64,000 nucleotides of DNA from Alloalcanivorax dieselolei B5 (GCF_000300005.1 NC_018691.1:2418001-2482000); one strand, 5' to 3'. Shown: positions 32,114-42,233, counted from the stretch's first letter. Made by a program: numbers and translations. Notes: generated by a model from the sequence alone, not told the origin.

Positions 32114-32473
32114 TGCTCGGCTCTCCTCACAATTTTCCTTACACAGCCTTTGGCGTCTGGCCTCGTTGCCTGCGCACCAACAAACGGAGCGGGTTGGACG
32201 TCTGGCCAGTTAAACCGGTATGTTCCGCTTCGCATGGTTGGTGCCGTGCCGTCGCAATGGCCGGCGCATGACGCGTGAGTCGCCGGCCATGGGACAAGAC
32301 CGGCGACCCTCCCGCGCAAATATGAGACCAGCGATGATGATTTTCAATGCATCGTCGTACAGCCCATGTACCGCCGTATAACATGGGACCGTCGGAGCGG
32401 CCAACCGTGCCACGGCGACCGTCTGGTGAGTCGAGACCAATCAACGAAGACATGGTGAAGCAGGAGAACCTTT
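32114..32473. other. 360-bp divergent intergenic region with a 10-bp inverted repeat
   Basis: No gene was found. ATGGCCGGCG (32257-32266) is repeated in inverted form at 32281-32290 around a 14-base spacer. The region lies between two divergent membrane-protein genes and must hold their promoters, but I could not single out a convincing -35/-10 pair. Confidence 0.5.
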
Positions 32474-32947
32474 ATGGGGATGGCGGCGCAATTGGCTCTG
32501 GCAATCGGGATCGGTCTGCTGATCGGTGTACTGCTGGGGTTACTGATCTGGCGCTGGATGTCACGGCGCCGTGAAGCCGCCCTTGAGCGGCATCGCCATG
32601 CCCAGGTGCTGGAGAGCCTGGAAGTGCTCAGTCGTGCTTATATGCAAGGGCAGGTGGATGCCGGCGAGGCGAGCCTGCGAATGGCGGTGCTGCTGGACTG
32701 TTTGCCGGCGCGGATCGCGCCAAAAGTGGATCTGTCGGCGATTCATCAACTGGCCAGCGACTGCGAGAACTTTCATCGGGGCGATGCCCGCAAAGCGCTG
32801 CCTCCGGCTCAACGCAACCGGGAGGATCTTGACCGCCTGCGTCTGGAAGACGAGCAAGCGGAGGCGTTCATGCAGGCCACCGAACGGCTTGCGGGCGTGC
32901 TGGTGCAATGGCGGCAACAACTTTGTCCGCGCCGGCGGACTGACTGA
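32474..32947 (+). CDS. DUF2489-type membrane protein
   Basis: The 157-residue protein has one N-terminal membrane segment (about 5-28), then a charged helical domain with VLESLEVLSRAYMQGQVDAGEASLRMAVLLD and REDLDRLRLEDEQAEAFM, as in DUF2489. No function is assigned to the family. ATG 32474 is five bases after AGGAGA; ATG 32480 is an alternative. Confidence 0.7.
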   Translation: MGMAAQLALAIGIGLLIGVLLGLLIWRWMSRRREAALERHRHAQVLESLEVLSRAYMQGQVDAGEASLRMAVLLDCLPARIAPKVDLSAIHQLASDCENFHRGDARKALPPAQRNREDLDRLRLEDEQAEAFMQATERLAGVLVQWRQQLCPRRRTD

Positions 32948-33063
32948 AAAGACACTCGACTCAGGCGTCACGGCTGCGGGCGCCCTGTATACCATTGGGT
33001 ATGATCGGCGCTTTCCATTGTTTGCAATTACCTTTACCAGTTATTGGAAGCCGAGTTCAGATT

Positions 33064-33732
33064 ATGAGTGACACCTTGTACGTGGCCTTTCCCGCCAGCG
33101 AAACACTGTGCCAGCGTATCGATGCCTTTCTTGCCAAGATGCGGGAAAACCCGTCTGGCAACCATGCCGCGGATCTGGATGGCATCACCGATCCTTTCAT
33201 CGACGAGGTCCTGCATACTTACTTCACCGGCCCGATCGAAGCGGTCAATGCGCGCGGCACCGCGGTGAATATGATCATGGGTGCCATGAAGGTGATCCGT
33301 AAGGCCGCCCACGGACTGGCCGGACGCCTGATGCGCAAAGCCAGCGTCGAGGAGCAACAGGCCCTGGCTCAACATTTCAGTTCACTGCGACTGGAAAAGG
33401 ACGGCGGCGTCTTCGTCGGCTATCCATTGCCAGCGGATCTGGCGGAGCGTGCCAATCGGGTTTTCGAGTCATTCGCCAATGGGGAAGGGGAGATGGCGCA
33501 TCTGGTGGAAGTGATGCACGGTATCACCGACGGGGCCATCGAAAACTATCTGGATAAGACCCTGGGCAGTCTGAAACTCGGCGCCATCAACCGTGGACTG
33601 GTGTCCACCGCTCGCGCCACCATCAACAAGGCTTCCACATCCGCCGTGGACAAGGGATTGCCGGCCATGGAGCGCAGTCACCGTAAACCGGTGGTGGCGT
33701 ACTATCAGAGCCTGTTGCACCGATTCGGCTAA
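33064..33732 (+). CDS. Unrecognised 222-residue cytoplasmic protein
   Basis: I do not recognise a family. From ATG 33064 the protein is soluble with helical, amphipathic stretches. Features seen: SETLCQRIDAFLAKM at the start, AVNARGTAVNMIMGAMKVIRKAAHGLAGRLMRK in the middle, and a C-terminal GAINRGLVSTARATINKAS. No signal peptide, membrane segment or metal motif is evident. It stands alone between the DUF2489 gene and a convergent AlgP/H1-like gene. Coding is supported by codon use like its neighbours and by a clear terminator-like hairpin after the stop. Confidence 0.7.
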   Translation: MSDTLYVAFPASETLCQRIDAFLAKMRENPSGNHAADLDGITDPFIDEVLHTYFTGPIEAVNARGTAVNMIMGAMKVIRKAAHGLAGRLMRKASVEEQQALAQHFSSLRLEKDGGVFVGYPLPADLAERANRVFESFANGEGEMAHLVEVMHGITDGAIENYLDKTLGSLKLGAINRGLVSTARATINKASTSAVDKGLPAMERSHRKPVVAYYQSLLHRFG

Positions 33733-33748
33733 CCACGGATATGTAAGA

Positions 33749-33777
33749 CCGCGCCGACGGCACTACCGCCGGCGCGG
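33749..33777. terminator. GC-rich hairpin between convergent genes
   Basis: CCGCGCCGACGG and CCGCCGGCGCGG pair over 12 positions with one mismatch around CACTA. There is no T tract, so it may stop transcription weakly or only protect the mRNA ends. Confidence 0.4.
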
Positions 33778-33783
33778 CGCGGC

Positions 33784-34419
33784 TCAGGAGGCGTCGCCCT
33801 GGGTCGGGGTGGATGGAGCTGCAGCGCTCTTGGCCCGGGTGGCGGTTTTCTTACGAGTGGCTGCCTTTTTCTTTGCCGGCGTCTTTTTCACCGCGGCTTT
33901 TTTCTTGGCGGCCGCCTTTTTCCGAGGCGCGGCGGTTTGCTTCTTCACCGCGGCCGTTTTGCGTTTCGGTGCCGCTTTCGGTGCATCGCCGCCAACCCGC
34001 TTTTCAATATCCTTGGCGCGCTTTTCCAGATCCTTCTGGTACTGACCGATCACTTTGGCCAGGCTGTTGGCCTGCTTGGCGGTGGCCTTGAGCACCTTCA
34101 CCTCGGTTTCCAGGAAACGCTTGCGGGCTTCCGATTCGTCCACCCGGGAGCGCGCCTCGTCCACCGCCTTGCGGGCGCGATCCAGCTGCCGCTTGACCGT
34201 GGCATTTGCTTTCTTCCGGTATTCCGCCTGCAGCTTCTCCAACCGATTGAGCGTGTCACGGCGCCGCTCAACCTCCTGATTAAGCCGCTGGCGAGCCTTT
34301 TCCAGCTGTTTTTCCAGTTGCGCGATCTGTTTATCCCTTTCGTTATCGAAACGTTCCGCCAACTTGCGGATCTGTGCCTGCAGATCGTCAAGGCGGCTTC
34401 GTACTGTATTCGCGGCCAT
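33784..34419 (-). CDS. AlgP/histone H1-like coiled-coil protein
   Basis: The 211-residue protein has an N-terminal coiled coil of about 130 residues (LEKQLEKARQRLNQEVERR, EYRKKANATVKRQLDRARKAVDE) and a Lys/Ala/Pro tail with KKAAAKKK, VKKTPAKKKAATRKK units like eukaryotic H1 and Pseudomonas AlgP, which binds DNA through its KPAA repeats. The tail starts near residue 145 and the protein ends in a small acidic STPTQGDAS. The start has GGGAG upstream. A nucleoid-binding role is likely but not shown. Confidence 0.7.
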   Translation of the reverse strand: MAANTVRSRLDDLQAQIRKLAERFDNERDKQIAQLEKQLEKARQRLNQEVERRRDTLNRLEKLQAEYRKKANATVKRQLDRARKAVDEARSRVDESEARKRFLETEVKVLKATAKQANSLAKVIGQYQKDLEKRAKDIEKRVGGDAPKAAPKRKTAAVKKQTAAPRKKAAAKKKAAVKKTPAKKKAATRKKTATRAKSAAAPSTPTQGDAS

Positions 34420-34624
34420 GGATGACTCCCTTTCCCCGGATGGATGTGTGTGAGGGCCTTGATCAGCACCGGGTTGGAATCCTCCGCGGTGCCATTGAAA
34501 CTTTATGTCACATCCTGAGGCTGGACAACAGCGCAGCGCCGCCGATTCACGTCATTCCGGCAATGCCATTGAGCTTTGCCGGGCCAGCGGAGATACTGCC
34601 CGCAGCGTAACGGGATAAACGGAT

Positions 34625-35539
34625 ATGGCGATTTCCTTTGACGGCAAGCTGGTGGTGGCGATCAGTTCGCGGGCGTTGTTCGATCTCAGTGACAGTCACA
34701 ACGTGTATGAAGAAGAAGGGCTGGATGCGTTTCAGGAGTATCAGACTGCCCATGAGGACGACATCCTCAAGCCTGGCGACGCCTTTCCGCTGGTGACCAA
34801 GTTGCTGGCGATAAACCAGCTGGAGCAGGGCCGCGACCGGGTGGAAGTGATTTTGCTGTCTCGCAACAGCTCCGATACCGGCTTGCGCGTATTCAATTCC
34901 ATAGAGCATTACGGTCTCCCGATCACCCGGGCGGCTTTTGCCGGCGGACAAAGCCCGCACCGTTATGTCTCGGCATTCGGCGCCCACTTGTTCCTGTCGA
35001 CCAGCCCGGATGACGTGCGTCAGGTGCTGGACGCCGGGTTCGCGGCCGCCAATATCCTCTCCGGCGGACCGCTGGAACAGCAGGACGATCTCCTTCGCAT
35101 CGCCTTCGATGGTGACGCGGTGTTGTTTTCCGACGAATCCGAGCGGGTCTTCCAGAGCGCCGGCCTGGAGGCGTTTGCCGAGAGCGAAAAGGCTGCCGCC
35201 TGGCAACCACTCAATGACGGGCCGTTCAAGCCTTTTCTGGAGGCGCTGCACCAGATCCAGAAGACCTTCCCGGTGGAGCAATGCCCGATTCGCACCGCTC
35301 TGGTCACCGCGCGCTCGGCGCCGGCCCATGAAAGGGTCGTGCGTACTCTGCGGGCCTGGGGGATTCGCCTGGACGAAAGCCTGTTCCTGGGAGGACTGCC
35401 GAAGGGGCCGTTTTTGCGCGCCTTCGGCGCCGATGTGTTTTTCGATGATCAACAGGGCCACTGCGAATCCGCCCGTGAGCATGTGGCCGCCGGCCATGTG
35501 CCGCATGGTATCGCCAATGCGCCGCCGGCGGACCCGTGA
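34625..35539 (+). CDS. Cytosolic 5'-nucleotidase
   Basis: The 304-residue protein fits the NT5C1-like 5'-nucleotidase family (PF06189): opening KLVVAISSRALFDLSDSHNVYEEEG, EVILLSRNSSDTGLRVFNSIEHYGL, ITRAAFAGGQSPHRYVSAFGAHLFLS, IAFDGDAVLFSDESERVF and SLFLGGLPKGPFLRAFGADVFFDDQ. It would dephosphorylate nucleoside monophosphates in the cytoplasm. The DGD and late DD are the HAD-type metal sites. It stands alone, divergent from the AlgP-like gene. Confidence 0.88.
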   Translation: MAISFDGKLVVAISSRALFDLSDSHNVYEEEGLDAFQEYQTAHEDDILKPGDAFPLVTKLLAINQLEQGRDRVEVILLSRNSSDTGLRVFNSIEHYGLPITRAAFAGGQSPHRYVSAFGAHLFLSTSPDDVRQVLDAGFAAANILSGGPLEQQDDLLRIAFDGDAVLFSDESERVFQSAGLEAFAESEKAAAWQPLNDGPFKPFLEALHQIQKTFPVEQCPIRTALVTARSAPAHERVVRTLRAWGIRLDESLFLGGLPKGPFLRAFGADVFFDDQQGHCESAREHVAAGHVPHGIANAPPADP

Positions 35540-35631
35540 CGCCCGTTCATGGTCTTGGCGCCGGTTCAGGCAAGGGGTGGAAAAAACGCCGCCCCTATGC
35601 TTTCTCTGAATAGTTCTTTATATTTTTATAA

Positions 35632-36633
<1,002 letters not shown>

Positions 36634-36697
36634 GCGCCGGCTCAGGGGCGCCTATCCCGGTGAGCGCGTTGCAAAGCGACCAGGGCGCGGCTACATT

Positions 36698-36769
36698 GTG
36701 CCGGCCCGGAGACGCCGGGTGGTGCCGGCCCGGAGCCGCCGGGTGGTGCCGGCCCGGAGCCGCCGGGAC
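36698..36769. repeat. 24-bp tandem repeat, three copies, between cysB and thrH
   Basis: GTGCCGGCCCGGAGMCGCCG plus GGTG is repeated at 36698-36721, 36722-36745 and 36746-36769 with two mismatches. Each unit contains a short CCGG/CCGG self-complement. It lies 65 bp after cysB and 57 bp before thrH. Confidence 0.9.
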
Positions 36770-36825
36770 CGCCGTTCGCGGCCAACGACACCGTCCATCT
36801 TCATTCAACCCCAAGGGGGATCAAC

Positions 36826-37446
36826 GTGGAATTGTTATGTCTTGATCTGGAAGGGGTGCTGATCCCCGAGATCTGGATCAACTTCGCCGAGCGCACCGGA
36901 ATCGAGGAACTGCGGGCCACCACCCGGGACATCCCCGATTACGACGAATTGATGCGAATGCGGCTGGGGCTGCTAGACCAGCATGGCTACGGTCTGCCGG
37001 ATATCCAGGCGGTGATCGACACCCTGGAACCGCTGGATGGCGCCCGCGCCTTCGTCGATTGGGCGCGGGAGCATTTCCAACTGATCATCCTTTCCGACAC
37101 CTTCTACGAGTTCGCCTTGCCGCTGATGCGCAAGCTGGGTAATCCGACCTTGTTCTGCCATCGCCTGGAAGTGGACGACAACGGCCGCATCACCGATTAC
37201 GTACTGCGCCAGCAGGACCCCAAGCGGGCCTCGGTGAAGGCACTGCACAGCCTTAATTACCGGGTGATCGCCGCCGGTGATTCCTATAACGACACCACCA
37301 TGTTGTCGGAAGCGGAGCAGGGCATTCTGTTTCACGCTCCGGATAATGTGATCGCGGAATTCCCTCAGTTCCCGGCGGTGCACAGCTACGAGGACCTGAA
37401 GAAGGAAATCGTCAAGGCCAGTGAGCGGGATATTCCGCTGTCTTGA
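36826..37446 (+). CDS. thrH: Phosphoserine phosphatase/homoserine phosphotransferase ThrH
   Basis: The 206-residue HAD enzyme starts MELLCLDLEGVLIPEIWINFAERTGI with the nucleophile pattern DLEGVL, has LSDTFYEF and AAGDSYNDTTML, and matches the Pseudomonas ThrH. It removes phosphate from phosphoserine and can pass it to homoserine. GTG 36826 follows AAGGGGGATC. It lies near cysB as in Pseudomonas aeruginosa. Confidence 0.93.
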   Translation: MELLCLDLEGVLIPEIWINFAERTGIEELRATTRDIPDYDELMRMRLGLLDQHGYGLPDIQAVIDTLEPLDGARAFVDWAREHFQLIILSDTFYEFALPLMRKLGNPTLFCHRLEVDDNGRITDYVLRQQDPKRASVKALHSLNYRVIAAGDSYNDTTMLSEAEQGILFHAPDNVIAEFPQFPAVHSYEDLKKEIVKASERDIPLS

Positions 37447-37871
37447 GCGGCGAGTCAGTGATGAATGGGTTCTCGCGGATTAGCGGGAAACCTTTCTTCT
37501 CGAATGAAGACTCTTGTGCTTTGTAGCCGGGTCTTACGGGCACCCCCCGAGGTGCCCATGGCCCGCCGTGAATACGTCAAGACCCTCCGTCACTCCCCCC
37601 GCTGGGCGGATACCTCCCCTCGAAACGCCCTCCCTCTCCCGCCAACCCGCACTGAACCGGGAAAAGGCTCGCCGCACCTCGCCTCCATGGCTGTGTCTTG
37701 GTTAACAATTTACAGAGAAATCAGTTGTTTAGGAATGAAAGTTGACGCACTGTTTAAGCTCATGAGAGAGTGCAAATTCTTTCGCTCTTGCCGTGTCGCC
37801 GGGAATGGGGGGCGGGCTGCCCGGGGTGACCACGGATTCAAACCAAAACAGAAAATGCGGGTGGGCTACCC
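37447..37871. other. 425-bp intergenic region between thrH and fimL
   Basis: Frames in this stretch look non-coding (Pro/Arg-rich, no family features). GGGCACC and GGTGCCC (37538-37557) form a short hairpin with no T tract, which may trail thrH. An AT-richer patch at 37695-37790 probably carries the fimL promoter, but no clear -35/-10 pair stands out. Confidence 0.5.
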
Positions 37872-39536
37872 ATGGTCGCGATTACCAACACCACCTCCTT
37901 GACGTTTCTCAAGGAAGCCATCGACACCACCCTTGGCGAATCGGAATCCAGTCTGGAAGCCTTCGCCGAGAACCAGGCCGAGGGGGCGGCTCTGGAGCGG
38001 TGCATCGATGCCTTCCAGCAATTACGCGGCATCTGCCAGATGCTGGAACTGGAGGCCGCCACGGTGATGGCGGAGGACATGGTGCTCACTGCAAGGGAGG
38101 TTCAGCGGCGCCCTGAGACGCCCCTGATCCAGGCTCTGGGCAACGCCATCGTGTTACTCGGCCACTACCTGGAATACGTTCAGCTCAGCGGCAGTCCGCT
38201 ACCGGAAGTCCTGGTGGCCGGCATCAATGAATTGCGCCAGGCCGGCGGTCGCGCGCCACTGCCGGAAAGCCGCTTTTTCCAGGTGGACGAGAGCCTGCCG
38301 CGCACGCCGCCGGGGCCGCCGGCGGATGTCGACGGTCTGGCACGGCAAAGTCGCCGCCTGCGCCACATGTACCAAGTGGGGCTGCTGGGCCTGCTGCAGG
38401 GGCAGGACCGGCAGACCCATCTGCGTCTTATGTTGCGGGCCATGGAACGGATTGACCGGCTTGCCGGCGGCAAACGGTGGTGGCTGGCACGGGCGGCGCT
38501 GGAGTCCCTGCTGCACGACGACATGGCGCTGACCGCGGCCCGGCGCGCCTTGTTGGCGCGCTATGACCGGCAATTGAAAGCTCTGGTGTACAAGGGGGCC
38601 GGTGCCCTTGAGCAGGCGCCGCCGGCGGAGTTGCTGCGCGAATGCCTGTATCTCACCGCCTTGGGCAGTGGAAAAGGGGACGCCGCCACCGAGGTGCGTT
38701 CCGTATTCGGGCTGCGGGAACGCCCCGCCGACGCCGATCTGCAGCGTGAAATGGCACTGATGACCGGCTCCAAGGGATCCGTGATCCGCTCCGTGGCCGG
38801 CGCTTTGAAAGAGGAAATCAACCAGATCAAGGACACCTTGGACATGGCCGCCCAGGGCGTGGCCGATACCGATTACGGCGCCGTCGCCGAAGGGCTCGGA
38901 CGCATCGCCAGCACCCTGGACATGATTGGCGAGAACGAAGGCGCCCAGGAGCTGCGCCGACGTGCCGAGGATGTCGCCGGCTGGCGCCCCGGCGGCGAGG
39001 TGGACAGCGATGCGTTCCACGCTCTGGTGGACGATCTGCTCGCCGCGGAGAACACCATCGCCACCCTGGAGCGCAGTCTGGCGCCGGCGGACGATGTTCG
39101 CCGTGAGGTCAACAACGATCGCATCTCCCGCTATCAACTGGATGAAGCGCGCATGACGGTGGTGGGCGAGTGCCGGGCCGGCCTGGCGCTGGCAAAACGG
39201 TCGTTGGCCTCCTATATGGAGCAACAGTGGGATACCATGCATCTCAGTAATCTTCCGGGCACTTTCGCTTCGGTGGTGGGAGGGCTGACCTTCCTCGATC
39301 TGGAGCGGGCCTGCGCCGTAACCAACGCCTGTCGGTGTTATATCGAGAAGGAGTTGATCGGTGGCAGCGAGGCACCCACGGTCACCGCCATGGAGACCCT
39401 GGCGGATGCCCTGACCGCCATCGATTACTATCTTGAGAGCATGGAAGAACAGAAACCGATCGGAGAAGGCGTTCTGGATGTGGCGGAGCAGGCGGTGGGT
39501 GCCCTTGGCTATCCCACAGGCGGAGCGACATCGTGA
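37872..39536 (+). CDS. fimL: FimL-like type IV pilus/chemosensory regulator
   Basis: The 554-residue protein resembles the Hpt-like N-terminal part of ChpA without phosphotransfer histidines that I can see. Segments: SLTFLKEAIDTTLGESESSLEAF, QLRGICQMLELEAATVMAEDM, and a C-terminal helical part with ACRCYIEKELIG. In Pseudomonas aeruginosa, fimL lies next to nudC, as here, which supports the call. FimL affects cyclic AMP levels and twitching there. No other pil/chp genes are present. The start is ATG 37872 without a strong ribosome-binding site. Confidence 0.75.
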   Translation: MVAITNTTSLTFLKEAIDTTLGESESSLEAFAENQAEGAALERCIDAFQQLRGICQMLELEAATVMAEDMVLTAREVQRRPETPLIQALGNAIVLLGHYLEYVQLSGSPLPEVLVAGINELRQAGGRAPLPESRFFQVDESLPRTPPGPPADVDGLARQSRRLRHMYQVGLLGLLQGQDRQTHLRLMLRAMERIDRLAGGKRWWLARAALESLLHDDMALTAARRALLARYDRQLKALVYKGAGALEQAPPAELLRECLYLTALGSGKGDAATEVRSVFGLRERPADADLQREMALMTGSKGSVIRSVAGALKEEINQIKDTLDMAAQGVADTDYGAVAEGLGRIASTLDMIGENEGAQELRRRAEDVAGWRPGGEVDSDAFHALVDDLLAAENTIATLERSLAPADDVRREVNNDRISRYQLDEARMTVVGECRAGLALAKRSLASYMEQQWDTMHLSNLPGTFASVVGGLTFLDLERACAVTNACRCYIEKELIGGSEAPTVTAMETLADALTAIDYYLESMEEQKPIGEGVLDVAEQAVGALGYPTGGATS

Positions 39537-40357
39537 ATCATTTCTTTTCCCTGGACCTGTCTTCGGCGGAGCCGAGAGACGCGGACGAAGCCTGGTGTTT
39601 CGTGGTCCAAGAACAAAACCTGTACATCGATTTCGCCCAGCAGCCCGGCGATCTGGGCATTCCCAGGCTGCCGGCCTTCCTGCTGCGCCAGCACCCGAAT
39701 TACCGCTACATTGGCGTGCTGCACGGCCAGCCCTGTTACGTGTGCGATGAAGGTGAGCATGAACTGGCCGACCAGCGTCTGCACCCGACCCCGTTGCGGC
39801 AAATCATCGGCCAGTTGGATGACGATACGTTCACCATGGTGGCGCGGGCCCTGCAGGTAATGAGCTGGAGACACAACCACCGTTTCTGCAGCCGCTGTGG
39901 CTCTCCCACCTCTCCCCATGAACGTGAGCTGGCAATGACCTGCCCGGCCTGCGACTATCGCCAGTATCCCCGTATCACGCCCTGCGTGATCGCCCTGATC
40001 AGTGATGGCGAATACGCTTTGCTGGGCCGTTCCGCGCGCTTTCCGGCGGGATTCTATTCCTGCCTGGCCGGGTTCATGGAGGCCGGAGAGACCGCCGAGC
40101 AGGCGGTACGCCGCGAAGTCATGGAGGAAACCGGCATCCAGGTCGGCGATCTGCGCTACGCGCGCAGCCAGTCCTGGCCCTTCCCGCACTCCCTGATGCT
40201 CGGTTTTCATGGCGATTATGCCGGTGGCGACATCGTCATCGATGACGATGAAATCGTTGATGCCGGCTGGTACCGCCATGACCAATTGCCGCGTACACCA
40301 CCACCGGGCAGCATCGCCCACACCCTGATCGAGCAATGGCGCGCGCCTTACCAGTAG
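39533..40357 (+). CDS. nudC: NAD+ diphosphatase (RNA deNADding) NudC
   Basis: The 274-residue Nudix hydrolase has a zinc ribbon (CSRCGSPTSPHE and CPACDYRQYPR), the Nudix box GFMEAGETAEQAVRREVMEE with T-G after it, and the NADH-specific SQSWPFPHSLMLGF. It splits NADH into NMNH and AMP and removes NAD caps from RNA. GTG 39533 overlaps the fimL stop as GTGA. Confidence 0.95.
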   Translation: MNHFFSLDLSSAEPRDADEAWCFVVQEQNLYIDFAQQPGDLGIPRLPAFLLRQHPNYRYIGVLHGQPCYVCDEGEHELADQRLHPTPLRQIIGQLDDDTFTMVARALQVMSWRHNHRFCSRCGSPTSPHERELAMTCPACDYRQYPRITPCVIALISDGEYALLGRSARFPAGFYSCLAGFMEAGETAEQAVRREVMEETGIQVGDLRYARSQSWPFPHSLMLGFHGDYAGGDIVIDDDEIVDAGWYRHDQLPRTPPPGSIAHTLIEQWRAPYQ

Positions 40358-40393
40358 CGCCCTGACACAGCCTTCCATGATGATGGAGTCCCG

Positions 40394-41041
40394 ATGAGCT
40401 TTTCGTTCGCCCCGCTTTTGATTATGGTCATTGGCTTGGTTCTGGTGCTGATCGGAGCCTGGATCCTGTTACGTCAGAAGTGGCTGTGGCAATGGCTCAA
40501 GGGCACGGTCGGATTGCTGTTGGTGGCTGGTGCTCTCTATCTGGTGCTGGTGGCGGTCAGCCTGTACAGCTACCACGAACTGAGCGCCGAATCACCGGTG
40601 GCCACCATCAGCTTCCGTGCCACCGATGACCAGGCCTACATCGCCACGGTCACCGGCCGCGATGGCCGCACCCGGGATTTCCGGCTGGCCGGTGACCAAT
40701 GGCAACTGGACGCCAGAATCATCAAATGGAAGACGCCCTTCGCCTTGTTGGGACTGAAGCCGGCCTATCAATTGGATCGCATCCAGGGGCGCTACTTCGC
40801 TCTGGAAGATGAGCGTTCACGGGAACGCACCGTGTATAGTCTCCATGATGAGCCGCCGGTGCTGGATGTCTGGCGCCAGGCCCGGGAGGGCTGGAGTTTT
40901 CTCGTCGATGCGCGCTATGGTAGCGCCGCCTATCTGCCGATGGCCGACGGGGCGATTTTTGAAGTGACGGTTTCCCCCACTGGCCTGGTGGGGCGGCCTC
41001 TCAACGGCAGCGCGCAGCAAGCGGTTTCCGGCTGGCAATAA
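40394..41041 (+). CDS. Two-segment membrane protein of unknown function
   Basis: The 215-residue protein has two membrane segments (about 8-27 and 37-58) and a soluble beta-rich part with ISFRATDDQAYIATVTGRDGRTRDFRLAGDQWQLDARI and VYSLHDEPPVLDVWR. It resembles a conserved protein encoded after nudC in Pseudomonas that is sometimes listed as an efflux-related protein; I see no pump features. It lies between nudC and sohB in the same direction. Confidence 0.7.
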   Translation: MSFSFAPLLIMVIGLVLVLIGAWILLRQKWLWQWLKGTVGLLLVAGALYLVLVAVSLYSYHELSAESPVATISFRATDDQAYIATVTGRDGRTRDFRLAGDQWQLDARIIKWKTPFALLGLKPAYQLDRIQGRYFALEDERSRERTVYSLHDEPPVLDVWRQAREGWSFLVDARYGSAAYLPMADGAIFEVTVSPTGLVGRPLNGSAQQAVSGWQ

Positions 41042-41105
41042 GCGGGATTCTGCGCAGTGAGCGGGGCGGGCGATTCAACCCATACATACAGGTGAGCAAG
41101 ACACG

Positions 41106-42161
41106 GTGATCATCGATTTAATTTCAGAGTACGGCATGTTTCTCGCCAAAGTCGCCACCCTCGTGGTGGCGATTTTGTTTGTGATTGGCGGGATCGCCAC
41201 GGCGGCGGCACGTAATCGCCAGCGCAGCGGCCATGATGGCGAACTGCGCGTCAAATACCTCAATGAGGAATTCGACGATCTGCGCGAGAGCATTATTGAT
41301 GAAGTATGGCCGGAGCAGCGCCGCAAGGCCGAGGCCAAGAAGAAGCGCAAGGAAGAAAAGGCGCGGGCCAAACAGCGCAAAAAAGCGGGCGGCGAGGACA
41401 AATCACCACCGCGCCTGTTCGTGCTGGATTTCGATGGCGACCTTCAAGCCAGCGATGTGGAAACCCTGCGCCGTGAAATCAGCGCCATCCTGGAGGTGGC
41501 GGAGGCGGATGACGAAGTCCTGCTGCGGCTGGAAAGCCCGGGCGGGCTGGTGCACAGCTACGGGTTGGCCGCCTCGCAACTGAAACGCCTGCGCGGGCGC
41601 GGTTTGAAACTCACCGTGGCGGTGGATCAGGTGGCCGCCAGCGGCGGCTATATGATGGCCTGTATTGGCGACCGCATTCTCAGCGCCCCTTTCGCGGTGA
41701 TCGGTTCCATTGGGGTGGTGGCGCAAATTCCCAATGTTCATCGTCTGCTGAAAAAACACGATGTGGATGTGGAATTGATGACCGCCGGCGAATACAAACG
41801 CACCCTGACCATGCTTGGTGAAAACACCGACAAGGCCCGCGCCAAGTTCCAGGAGGAGCTGGAGGAAACCCACCAGCTGTTCAAGAGTTTTGTCCGCGAG
41901 CATCGCCGCGGCCTGGATATCGATGCCGTGGCCACCGGTGAACACTGGTTCGGCAGCCGGGCCAAGGAACTGGGGCTGGTGGACGACATCATGACCAGTG
42001 ATGAATACTTGCAGGGGCGCAAGGGCCAGGTGGATATCTACCAGATCACCTGGGAAGAGAAGCGCAAGCTCGCCGACCGGCTGAGCCTGTCCCTGACCGC
42101 CGCCGTCCAGCGTGTGGCGGACCGCTTCTGGCAGCGCGGTTCGCAGCGGCCATTCCAATAG
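41106..42161 (+). CDS. sohB: Inner-membrane serine protease SohB
   Basis: The 351-residue protease has an N-terminal membrane segment (about 8-30), a Lys/Arg-rich linker, and a protease domain where Ser179 in ASGGYMMA and Lys231 in GEYKRTL form the Ser/Lys dyad; E. coli SohB uses Ser178 and Lys230. It cleaves membrane or periplasmic proteins. The start is GTG 41106. Its TAG stop lies in the first unit of a 15-bp repeat. Confidence 0.95.
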   Translation: MIIDLISEYGMFLAKVATLVVAILFVIGGIATAAARNRQRSGHDGELRVKYLNEEFDDLRESIIDEVWPEQRRKAEAKKKRKEEKARAKQRKKAGGEDKSPPRLFVLDFDGDLQASDVETLRREISAILEVAEADDEVLLRLESPGGLVHSYGLAASQLKRLRGRGLKLTVAVDQVAASGGYMMACIGDRILSAPFAVIGSIGVVAQIPNVHRLLKKHDVDVELMTAGEYKRTLTMLGENTDKARAKFQEELEETHQLFKSFVREHRRGLDIDAVATGEHWFGSRAKELGLVDDIMTSDEYLQGRKGQVDIYQITWEEKRKLADRLSLSLTAAVQRVADRFWQRGSQRPFQ

Positions 42162-42195
42162 CGCTCATTCCAATAAAGCTCATTCCAATAAAAAA
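42151..42195. repeat. 15-bp tandem repeat, three copies, at the sohB stop codon
   Basis: CATTCCAATAGCGCT, CATTCCAATAAAGCT and CATTCCAATAAAAAA follow each other; each shares CATTCCAATA. The sohB stop (42159-42161) is in copy one. Confidence 0.9.
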
Positions 42196-42233
42196 TGGCA
42201 ATACCCAACGGACAACAGCAAACGGAGCTCGCC

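Noticed and set aside
37465-37902. A 145-residue frame between thrH and fimL.
   Set aside because: Pro/Arg/Ser-rich composition, no ribosome-binding site, and overlap with the fimL start make it unlikely to be coding.
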